Source of the DNA: Nectonema munidae
Taxonomy: Eukaryota; Nematomorpha; Nectonematoida; Nectonematidae
Assembly: GCA_030549495.1 (NCBI GenBank)
Contig: JAUIRK010000649.1
Coordinates: forward strand, 124,001-188,000
DNA: 64,000 nt
Direction of reading: 5' to 3'
Every line of letters starts with the position of its first letter. Position 1 is the first letter of the stretch. The notes beneath the pieces are model-generated. The model worked only from the letters and a program-made list of their open reading frames with translations, was not told the DNA's origin and made no database searches. A program made the position numbers and the translations under genes. Shown here one piece after another: positions 10,464 through 20,520 of the stretch.

Positions 10464-13400
10464 GTATCATTTTTTCCACACCTTTTTAGCGCTTTGTGGG
10501 CCAATGTGACCGCATTTGGAAATCAAACTTTAAAGTATTTTTTCAAAAGGGTCCACTAATAAAACACCTTTATTACTTTCAAAGTTATAGGAAATAGCTT
10601 AGAACGAAAAGAACCAATGTGACCGCATTCGGAAATCTTAAAATTACATTGAAAAATTGGTATGAGCAGCTCGAATGATTCAAAACAATTTTTTTGAAAC
10701 CATATCAAAGCAAATCAAAATGAAGCATCAAATCAAATCATTGAATCAAAATAGCCTAGGAAGCTAACTAAAAGTAAGATATCATTTATTTTAATATAAA
10801 TATTAAAAAGAGAGTTAATTGTAGTGTAAAAATTTAGAGTTGATGTTTTTGTCATCACATATGTGTTTGTATATGTTTTTTGACACTCTGCCTCACGCTA
10901 GAATTTGTCAAGCAGTTTTATTTTTAGTCATATGATGTGACAGACACACAGTTACAATCACAACTAAAGGCAAATGGTTTCGCCAAACTTGCGAAAAAGT
11001 TATCCTCACCTCCCCTCGCCAACTGCCGTGACAAATTGGCGAATGCCTAACACAAGTCCACGCCGGCAAAGTGCTCCTTTTCATTTTGCTTTTTTTTATT
11101 ATCGAAACTTGACGCACAATACACAATCAAATTTTTATCTCCTTTGTCATTTTCATTTTCCAAGATTAATTGGAAAAGATTGGATGAACAAATTAAGTGT
11201 AGGCAAAACTCACTTATCCCAAGTTATTGAGACATCAACGTGAGTACAGACAGATTTATTTTTCTCAGATAGCAAGAAACATTCAGAAAAAGCTGTTTGA
11301 ACATCAACAAAGTCGTAGAGAAAAATTTTACATTTAATTACAGAAAATACGGTAAAATTTTAAAACAGTGCAACAAAATTGTAAAAGGATGTAATGGAGT
11401 TTATTTCCGATTTTCTATATAGAGCACTCTTCAGTTTTTGGTTTTAATAATAAATGTTAGCAGCTTCAAACCGTTCAATCCTACAAAGTATAACGTTTTT
11501 TTACATCTGATGTAAACCTCTATCGAATAGTAGAACGTTTTTTTCTATAAAATCATGCTGTTTGCTCTGTTTCATAATTGCGCTTGGTAATCGCCAACCA
11601 CAAAATAAGTTCTGATACTACTGTATCAGTAGTGGTGGTTTAAACAGATCTTGGTTATTTATTTGCCTGATTGAATACCTCGCAACATATATAAAGAGAA
11701 TTGTTAGATGATACTCTTTTCATATTATATGGTGATGTACACTACTGTGCATGAATTATGGACTTCAAGAACAAAAAAGTTTTGTTTATAAATTCAAACA
11801 TAAAAGATTCATATTGTATTTGGATAAGAATGCGCTACAACAGAATTTATGGAACGAGCAGCTCTTCAAGCTTCGATACAAGTGCCGTCTTGAAGGAGAA
11901 ACTTCTGGTTCAGATGTCTTTCCTAAAATTATTGTGAACGCATGAGTTCAAATTCCAGTGAAAAAGATCAAGAAATAGAAGAGGGAGAAAGAAACTCACA
12001 GAGAGAGCCAGATGGAACAGAGTTTTTTTTGGGAATCAAAAGAAGTTCAAGGAAGAAGATCATCAACCAACACCATTTCTTCTACACCAGGTCCAGAAGG
12101 TGGTGCTAAAAATCTGAAAGACTTGCTGAAAATGTTCAGTCTTTTTTCAGTGAGAGTATGATGAACACATTTATGTACGCACCAGAGAAAGAATAATAGA
12201 GAACTACAGGTAAAAAGGTTTTTTTGTAGATCGATTATTTGAAAACCTCAGAAATGAATATGAAAGATTCTCAATCGAACATTTGTAAGCTTACTTTGCT
12301 TGTATCTTGTTGTATATCGGTCAATCAAAAGACCGACAGATCGACGTCAGGAATCTTTTTTCAGAAAAATATGGAACTCCTTTTTCGAAAGCTGCAATTA
12401 GTAGGCGCGTATTCATTCTCATCCGCACGTTTATAAGATTTGATTCGAGGAGAGAAAGGAATATTTGTGATAAATTGGCACCCGTAAGATGCATCCAATT
12501 TTTTTTTCAAATTATCAAATGTATTGGTCACCAACTATCTGTGTAACTATTGATGAGCAACTTGTCAATTATAGGGGGAGATCATCACCTATCAAAGTCT
12601 AGGACTCTTCTAAGCCAGTTAGGTATGGAATGAAAGTATACCACTGCGTTGACTCAACCAGTTTTTATGTTTTTTTCCGGTGAAGCCTATCAGAGTAGCC
12701 TATTGGATAGGAAATATTTTAAATCAGCTAATATTGTCAAGAGATTGGTTTCTTTTTCTTGCTTACCCTCTGGCTCTGGCATTTATGTAGATCGGTTTTT
12801 TTATGTCTCATGAATTGTGTGAGTGGGCTAAAAGTAAAAACTATACGATTTGTGGTACGGTCAGAAGCAATAGAAGGAAGGTTCATGCCACATATTATAC
12901 GGCTGGAACATTTGAAAGGTCTGGAACTGAGTGAATGTGAAAGTAGATTTACATTCCGCAGAAGCATTCCAAAAAAAAATTTAAGCCTGTCTAATCAACA
13001 TCTTTCAAGAATTGATACGTTAGGATCAAAAAAAACCTCAAACAATCCTAGACTATAATAAATATAAGTGAGGAGTTGATGTTTTCAACAGGATGGCTTG
13101 AAATTATAGTTGTTATAAAGCATCGAAATGATGGCGAGTTGCTATTTTGACAAACTCTCTTGGCATTGCTGCTAATAAAAGCTGGATGATTGATTATGAA
13201 GGCAAACGATTCGAGTGCGTATCCTCCAGTTGGTTGTAAAAGGAGGAAAAAATTGTTTTATAAGACATCTAGCTTTACTTCTAGCCGAAAAGTCTATGGT
13301 AATTATAAGCCAAAATTAATTTACTCGTTTATCTACTCGAAACTTGTTATCTTTTTACGGTTTCGCCAGTACTAGTGAAACTGTTACATCATCTACTCTA

Positions 13401-14218
13401 AGAGTATGCTGTTCTTCCGCTAATTGCAAGCCTAGAAAAGGGGGAACAAGAAAATGGAGTGTATGTGGGAAGTTCTTATGCAAAGAGCATACTTTTTTGA
13501 CTATTTGGCATGTTTTTATTCAAAGTATTTGTGATAGTGTTTAACGCCATCTATAAAATACTCAAACTGTTGTTTCTTCTGTATACTCATTCATAATGCA
13601 GATTTTTATACAGGATAAAACTTTATTCCAGTCTAAATATGATTTGGATTATAGATTTTGTCTGAAAACTTGCAGAAAGCATACAAAATTGAAGTTTTGA
13701 TGATGGGAGTTAAACTCTCATTAACCGTCCTTAGTGTTGCCAAAAAAAAGATCCGTCCTGCTAAGTTTGCCAATAATCTTACAAAATGAATGACAGTTTT
13801 CAAAGTATGCAATTACATCACATTTTGTGTTTTACTATGCCAAAAGTTATAAATAACACCGTCAAAATTCATATCCATTAGAATTGTTAGCAATTTTTAA
13901 GGGTTTTCTCTCATTTCCAACGAGGTACGTGTTTTCTATGTATATTTTTTTACTTCTGCTATGATGCTTGAGCGATTTGACGTTTCATTTTTATTTTGCA
14001 CAAACCTAGGCACATCTCTTCTGCACCTACCAGACCTGCTGAAGCTGCTTTCCACACATTCAACCCGAAATCGCTTTCTAGGCTTTCCACACCTGTCCAT
14101 CATGTACGTCTTCACGTGTCTTGCTGCGCAACTAGTTGGACTGGAGTTGTATCTCGCGTACAACCTCATTCAAACCTGGCTCCTCAACGCGTCTCCCTCC
14201 TCCACCAAGACAAAGTGA
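10174..14218 (+). CDS. JAGN1: Jagunal homolog, last two exons (gene level)
   Basis: This is the membrane-spanning body and C-terminus of Jagunal, an ER-membrane protein needed for ER organisation and vesicular traffic in animals. The CDS joins 10174-10463 and 14010-14218; the first exon ends with one base of a Gly codon and the second supplies the other two, so the reading phase matches. The encoded stretch includes YIWEYLWLLSIFP, aligning from memory with human YQWEYPYLLSILP, then PLMWSFFGLEAAFGFFPLI and, in the last exon, FLGFPHLSIMYVFTCLAAQ, aligning with FLFGFSAVSIMYLVLVLAV. Four hydrophobic helices are visible, as expected for the family. The first exon (family motif GTDGSDF) was not found upstream and may lie left of the window. 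The exons are clearly richer in G+C than the intron. A dead piggyBac occupies the intron. The gene converges on the minus-strand RSRC1-like gene about 2 kb downstream. Confidence 0.88.
10499..10640. repeat. Short direct repeat flanking a block shared with 14.9 kb
   Basis: CCAATGTGACCGCATTTGG (from 10501) recurs as CCAATGTGACCGCATTCGG (from 10614). Between them, CTTTCAAAGTTATAGGAAAT and AGAACGAAAAG match 14942-14983 almost exactly. Confidence 0.6.
11900..13525 (+). pseudogene. piggyBac transposase, inactivated
   Basis: Domains appear in order on the + strand: acidic N-terminus (12100 region), FSKAAISRRVFILI and FIRFDSRRERN with DKLAPVR (12380-12500), TIDEQLVNYRGRSSP with the first catalytic Asp (12550), SKPVRYGMKVYHCVDSTSFY (12610), GSGIYVDRFFYVS with the second Asp (12770), CGTVRSNRRK (12860), GVDVFNRMA with the third Asp (13076; the second Asp of the family's GVDxLD is Asn here), WRVAILTNSLGIAANKSWM, and a C-terminal cysteine-rich finger CKPRKGGTRKWSVCGKFLC (13425). 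These sit in different frames with several stops and frameshifts, so the copy is dead. The usual protein is about 550-600 residues, and nearly the full span is represented. TTAA-flanked ends were not located. It lies in the Jagunal intron, same strand. Confidence 0.88.
14010..14218 (+). CDS. JAGN1: Jagunal terminal exon
   Basis: The acceptor CAAACCTAG ends at 14009. The frame runs through the last membrane helix (FLGFPHLSIMYVF) to a hydrophilic tail ending STKTK and a TGA at 14216-14218. The short lysine-containing tail after the last helix resembles the KKxx-like ER-retrieval tail known in Jagunal proteins, although the exact dilysine spacing is not conserved here. Confidence 0.88.
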
Positions 14219-14444
14219 CTTTGATGAAAAGTTTTCTTCCACTTCCGTTGATTTCTTTCAGCTGTGAACTTTATTTTAGGTGGGTGTGTGTTTTCTGTTG
14301 TGCCCTACCAAGCAATGTCACAATTACACACATACACCAAGTTAAATAGGTTTGTTTGTATGTGACTGCTTTTACAAAATATTGTCTTTATTTCGACGCA
14401 TATTAATTTTATTCCTTATTTATGTATCAATACGCTAAAGGACC

Positions 14445-14450
14445 AATAAA
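14445..14450 (+). terminator. Candidate poly(A) signal for Jagunal
   Basis: An AATAAA hexamer lies about 230 bases after the Jagunal stop codon. Such hexamers are frequent in AT-rich DNA, so transcript evidence would be needed to prefer this one. Confidence 0.35.
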
Positions 14451-14934
14451 TAATTCAATATCTAATAATTTTTTTTCAAATAAACTTGATTTTTTATATC
14501 CTGAAGATCCCTAACAAAGTTGTTTAGCAACTTTAACCATATGACATACCAGATTTACAGAAATTGAAATAAACGTAACAAATGCTGAGAAATGAAAATG
14601 ACAAAGCGATTAAACTAGGAAAAATGAGATAGTAAATTGTAGCTTGAAGGCAAAAGTGAGAACACGCAAAAGACATCATGTTCCACCTCCTCTTATCACT
14701 TGGACACACTACAAAGAATAATAATTGTTCGTATATCCTTTCTATTTATACAAAGACGTGGAAATCGTTTGGATTTCAATTAAGTTCAAAATTATCTTCT
14801 TAATGATTAGTTTTAACAAATCATGGAGACATTCGTCAAGAATCTCATCAATAAATATAATTTTACAAAAATCAAAAAAAAATATTCTGAACTCATTCAT
14901 AATACGATCAAATAAGAAATGTTTAAAATAAAAC

Positions 14935-15060
14935 AGCTTCATTACTTTCAAAGTTATAGGAACTATCTTAGAACGAAAAGTTTTCTAAGAATGTCAAGCA
15001 ATTAATAAATTTATTGAGCGTACTTTATTTTTAGCTAGGAAGCTAAAAGTCGTTGTTTTT
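14935..15060 (+). repeat. Copy of the 10.56 kb block downstream of Jagunal
   Basis: CATTACTTTCAAAGTTATAG and TTAGAACGAAAAG repeat the block at 10565-10610. AGGAAGCTAAAAGTCG parallels AGGAAGCTAACTAAAAG at 10757. The two copies bracket the last intron and exon of Jagunal in the same orientation. Confidence 0.6.
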
Positions 15061-16280
15061 TGCGTGATTTTTTTAATTTGTTTTTCTGTTAACATTTTAT
15101 CACGTTGAGAGTGGCAAACTCTTAAAAATAAGAAAAGTTGATTTAAAAAAAAGCTACTAAAAGGTCATTAAAATTTGCATTTACTTTTTCTAATTATATC
15201 CAAAACTGAATTATTTTCTTAATTTAAATAATTATCCAAGGGATATCACCTGCCAATGTTTTTGTTTGACATGATGGATTGAGAATTCATTTTTAACTTT
15301 ACAACTATCAATCAAGTTAATCCCATAGGATATAATTTTGGAAGGTGCCAAATATAATTAATTCTATACAAATATGATTGGGTATTTATGCCAAAAAAAG
15401 ACTATTCTTGAGCGATGGACTTTTTGAATAAAGACTCCTTCCTACTCCAAGTCCATACTACTTAAAAAGTTTAAACAGTTAAAGCTAACTCTTACTTTCT
15501 GCTTCGAATAAAGAAAGACGACTGCCTAGAAGAATAGAACTTATTTTTTTATGATGTAAAATACTTCTAAAAAAGTATTCCTGATAGTTAAAATATTTGA
15601 CTCTGATTTTTAAATTTTATTCGATGCCAACTCCGACTCCAAACACTTTAACATCTTACTCTGAAACCCTGATGTTCATAGTAAAAAGGGAATCGCTATT
15701 TTAAAGAGGACTAGTGAGTGTTACACCGTTTCTTCTGAAATGAAAAGCGTCTTCTTCAAAATTTGATTAAAAAAGAGCATACCAAAAATGTGGTCAAAAT
15801 CTATCACGATGCAATATATGACACTTTCGGAGTTCAATATTCATTTAGTTAAAAACAATCATGATTCCTTCATGAAAAAATAAACGACAAAAAAATTCTA
15901 CCTGTAAATAGCAACAATTTTCTTGTAATATGTAAGTTTTAGATAAATTAAGTGACTTTTTGAGTTCTTTCTTTATTGTGTTATGTTACTTTTAAAAGAA
16001 TAATGACTTTAAACAAGTAAAAATCTTTAAGTATCACAAATTTACGAGTCCGATTTCAGAATGAAGGATGCATTCCAGAATTTCGTAATAATAATTTTGT
16101 TTAAAAAGGAAAAAAATTGATAGTTCATTGAACATATTGCCAGTTTTAAAGACACAGTTAGCAAATATAGAATTCATTAAAATTTAACAACTTTTGTATT
16201 AAAATGTCAATTCTAGACGCGTATCTCAATTTTGTTTTCCCCATATTTTGGATAATTTTTGGAGAATAAATTTATTAAAG
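15060..16280. other. AT-rich intergenic DNA between convergent genes
   Basis: No supported gene. It holds an ACTCCGACTCC-type dispersed motif at about 15630-15650. Confidence 0.5.
16271..16276 (-). terminator. Candidate poly(A) signal for RSRC1-like gene
   Basis: TTTATT on the + strand gives AATAAA on the minus strand just downstream of the stop codon. The position is plausible but unproven. Confidence 0.35.
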
Positions 16281-16289
16281 TTTCCACAA

Positions 16290-16580
16290 CTACGCACTTG
16301 TTATTCCAAGATTTTTGGCTAGAAGAGGCAAGTAGTGTTGCCGCCATTTTTCCTCTCGTTCGTGGGAATCCATTAACAACTTGGGGTTGATGATGTCCTT
16401 TGCATCCGTCACATCCGCCCCAGGCTCTAGAATCAACGGAGAGGGGGTGAAGGAGGACTGGATTTGACTCTGACTCAGGTACAACGCTTTTCCACTCTTG
16501 TCCCCACCCTCACAACCAAACATGGCTTGCGTGTGCACATCTGCCCTCTTTTGAGAATCGTTCATCTTTTTCTTGGCACC
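16290..16580 (-). CDS. RSRC1: RSRC1-like exon 4, C-terminus
   Basis: The acceptor CTTTTTAAG ends at 16581. The frame opens GAKKKMNDSQKRADVHTQAM and ends EEKWRQHYLPLLAKNLG plus four residues, then a stop at 16290-16292. The EEKW motif close to the C-terminus and the preceding NPKLL align with the end of vertebrate RSRC1. An AATAAA on the minus strand at 16276-16271 lies only 14 bases after the stop and would give a very short 3' UTR. Confidence 0.72.
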   Translation of the reverse strand, partial: GAKKKMNDSQKRADVHTQAMFGCEGGDKSGKALYLSQSQIQSSFTPSPLILEPGADVTDAKDIINPKLLMDSHEREEKWRQHYLPLLAKNLGITSA

Positions 16581-18418
16581 CTTAAAAAGCTTTGCATTTT
16601 ATTATTTGCGTCTTCTATTTAATTGCTTCCCTTGTTTCGGGGGATATGTGTAGTAAGGCTCATCATGTATATTTTTATTTAGAATGGCCCAAATAGACCT
16701 CTTTTAACATCCTCATCCACGGAGCATTTAGGTTTTTACATCTGCATCCGCAATGTTCAAACATTTTTCTTTTTTTCTATAGACCGCAAAGTTTCTTTCG
16801 GAATTTTTACTTTATCCAAAATTTTTATGGGTAAGTGCGTCTTTACAATAATAATAACATATATACATTGCATCTTCTCTCTAAATTTTTTTGAGGTACT
16901 TCCACATCCGATACATCTCTAGTGTTTCCATGGCAACGCGACTACTTTTCATCGCGCATCATTTAGTCATAAGACCGTTATCATCTGACACAAAGCTAGA
17001 AAAATTTTCCAAACTAAATCTCCATATTTTTACCTCCTTGATAGGATAATAATTTACACACAAGGTATACATCTATTTATTAAAATCATTATGCATGTTC
17101 GGATTGTATTAGTGTTGATGAAAAGTCCTGGAGAAATGAAAGCATGATGAAAAGTCGAGATAATGTATTATTCACTGTCCAACTCGTGTCCGGGCATTTG
17201 GCGAAAAGACAATTGGCCGACAGACATCTGACCGAATGGACATTTAGCCAGCGTACATTGGGCCGAACACATTTGACCCGAATCGACATTTCACCAAACG
17301 GACATTTGATCGAATAAACATTTAACATAGTTAGAATATTGTTAGAGTTAGTTTTAGTATAGTTAGAATATTGTTAGTTTTAGGGTTAGTATAGTTAGAA
17401 AATTGTTAGTCTTAGAGTTGGTGTTAGTATAATTAAAATATTATTAGTTTTAACGTTAGTGTTAGCATAGTTAGAATATTGTTAGTGTTAGTATAGTTAG
17501 AATATTGTTAGTGTTAGAGTTAGTATAGTTATAATATTGTTAGTCTTAGAGTTGGTGTTAGTATAGTTAGAATATTGTTAGTGTTAGTATAGTTATAATA
17601 TTGTTAGTCTTAGAGTTGGTGTTAGTATAGTTAGAATATTGTTAGATTTAGCATAGTTAGAATATTGTTAAAGTTAGTTTTAGTATAGTTAGAATATTGT
17701 TAGTCTTAGAGTTGGTGTAAGTATAGTTAGAATATTGTTTTAACGTTTGAGTTAGCATAGTTAGAATATTGTTAGTCTTAGAGTTGGTGTTAGTATAGTT
17801 AGAATATTGTTAGTTTTAGAGTTAGATTTAGCATAGTTGGAATATTTTTAGAGTTAGGTTTATCATAGTTAGAATATTGTTAGTCTTAGAGTCGATGTTA
17901 GTATAGTATATAATAGTATAGCATATTTTCAAATCCAACCATAAAATGGAAGATTGTGGGTCAATAATTAGTTAGACCCTTATAACCTACAAAAATATAG
18001 CAAATTAGTCCTGAGTGAGCAAGAGTGATTGATTACATAGATGCTTAATACTCGATGAACGAAGGTCCGAATGCAGTTAAGCGTGAAACTTGTGCTCTGT
18101 AGACGAATACATTTCATTACGTAATGATATACAAAATTGTGTTGTAAATAGCGTAAAATAACATACGCATCTTTACCGGGTCCGGCAATTTGGCCGAAAG
18201 ATCAATTTTCTGTTCTGTTCGGTCAATTGTCTGTTCTGTCAAATGTCCGTTCGGTGAAATGTCTGTTCGGCCAAATGTCCATTCGGTCAGATTTCTGTCG
18301 GCCAAATTTCCGAGTACCGTCGAACTAAACACTCCAAAATAGCAAAAAATACCATAAGAAAGTTTGATAGATGATTTCACTAAAATATGGTAACGTCTTA
18401 ATGAAAAAAAAAAAAAAA

Positions 18419-18461
<43 letters not shown>

Positions 18462-20479
18462 TTTCAAAAAAACAACAAAAAAAAAAAATTTCTAAATACA
18501 AAAAAAAAAAAAACAAACTATTACTATTCTATAAATAGCTTGTAAAATTGAAAAGAGAAAAAATGGGATGAAATAATGAAGGTTTATCAAAAGTGGCAAA
18601 GAATGTTTGTGGGTTTCAAAATCAGAAGAGAAAAAGAGATGGTGGGGACCTTGACACAGAAACTGAATCAAAACAAAGAAAAGAAGAGATAAGATATGGA
18701 GAAAAGACAGGGGGAGAGAGAAAGAATATGTAATCTAAGAAAAAAAGAGTGCAGTGATGATGAAGTTGAAAAGAAATAGTACGGATTGAAAATCTGAAGG
18801 AAGATGAGGAATATATTCCGAATGGCAAAAAGAATCTAGAAAGAAACAGGATATAATTGGTAGTGCATGCATAAGAGATAATGAAGGACATTAATCAACA
18901 CGGAAACTCAAAGTATGGAAGGATTTTCAAATCTGTTGACAAAAAAAAAGAAAGAATTTAGTTATGAAGAAATGGGAGAACATAATATCGAGAAAAGAAG
19001 TCAAAGACCATATGTCAATGAAAAGTGGGAAAAGAGTGGAATAGTGATGTTTCAATTGAAGTTTTAAAGTTAAGTGGACTGGAAGATAAACTTGAGACAT
19101 AGGAGAATGATGTACGGAGAAAACAGTGAAGGTTGGGAAAGAGTGTTTTAGTGACTTTATAAAGGTAAAGGGATGAGTGCCAAACATAAAAGATAAATGG
19201 ACATATGAAAATTTTAGAGAGAGTTTTTGAAAAAGAATTCGTCGACGTGTTAGAATAGATGAAATGAGATGGGTTTTATGCCAAACAAGAGCAATAGCGG
19301 TATTTATTGTTCGACAATTAATAGAGAAACATATGAAAGTTGGAAAAGATCTTTCCTCTCATTTATCGATCTCGAAAAAGTTTGCTGGAAAGAGATGTCA
19401 TTTTCTGGGCTCTTAGCAAGGGGTTTTGGAGTATGAAGTGAGAGCTGTTATTGAAATGTCTAACTATGCTACAACTGCAGTTAGAGTAGATGGAAAAATA
19501 TCAGAATGGTTTCAACAGGGGGGGTTCATAGGTGTGTGCTATTGTTTGTTATTGTAATGGATGGATTTCTGATACGATTATTAAAAATCACAGAGAATTT
19601 TATACGTGATGATTGGTTTTAGCTGCAAATACTTGAATGTTTGAGTGACAAGTAGTGGATGGAAAAAGGTTTAGAAGACAAAGGTGAAGATCAAGTAAGA
19701 AAACAAAGTTATGATTTTAAGCGAAAAATATGTTGAGAAATGATCAGAACGTTGATTTGTTCTTGTTGTGGGGAAAGAGTTGTTCGTAATGAATAAATGT
19801 CAAATGTGAGAAGTGGGTGAAAGAGATGCTACAATCAAGGGTCTTTGAAAAGTGAAAAGTTTTGTCTGTCGAAGATGTAATTAGAAGAGATAAATTGAAA
19901 AATGGAAAAGAATGTGAAGTTAGGACGGATGAGGTGGATGTTATGAGAGTTTCTGTTATTTGGGAGACATGTTGATGATTCTGGAGATTCTTCCAAATCT
20001 GTGACAGCAGGATTCGATGTGGGTGGAGAAGTTCAAGGAAATTTGGGGTCTTCTTTGTGGAAAAATCTCTCGTTGAAGTGAAAAGACTCTATCCGGTATA
20101 TGTAAGAAGTGGATGTGTATGGAAGGAATGTGGGTCTTAAAAGGATACAAAAAGAATGATGAGTACTGAGATGAAAATGATAGGATGATGAATGGAAAAA
20201 TCTAAAAGCGGTAATGATTACCTAAGGCGAAAGATGGGAATGATTTGCATAGAAGAGTACATGGAAAAACGACTGAGATGGTTGGGATTTGGAAAGAATG
20301 GAGATTTCAGATTATTAAAATATCAAAAATGAGGTGGTTGGAGGGAAGGGGGAGGGGGGGCCCCCCAAAAAAATTTGGGGGAAAGAGGGGGAAGAAAAAA
20401 TGAAAAAAAAAAAAAAAAAAAAGAAGATTTTTTAAAAAAAAAAAAAAAAAGAAAAGAAAAGGAAAGGAAAGGGCCAGGT

Positions 20480-20520
<41 letters not shown>

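Noticed and set aside
12737-12967. Minus-strand 76-codon gene
   Set aside because: It is antisense to piggyBac transposase blocks that read clearly on the + strand.
17326-17910. CRISPR-like array
   Set aside because: The repeats are irregular and grade into each other without unique spacers, and the genome is eukaryotic.
17326-17910. Telomeric repeat array
   Set aside because: The units contain GTTAG but not the arthropod TTAGG or TTAGGG tandem unit, and the array is internal and degenerate.
18117-18516. Phe-rich minus-strand frames resembling membrane proteins
   Set aside because: They arise from poly-A tracts read as TTT and from the minisatellite arm.
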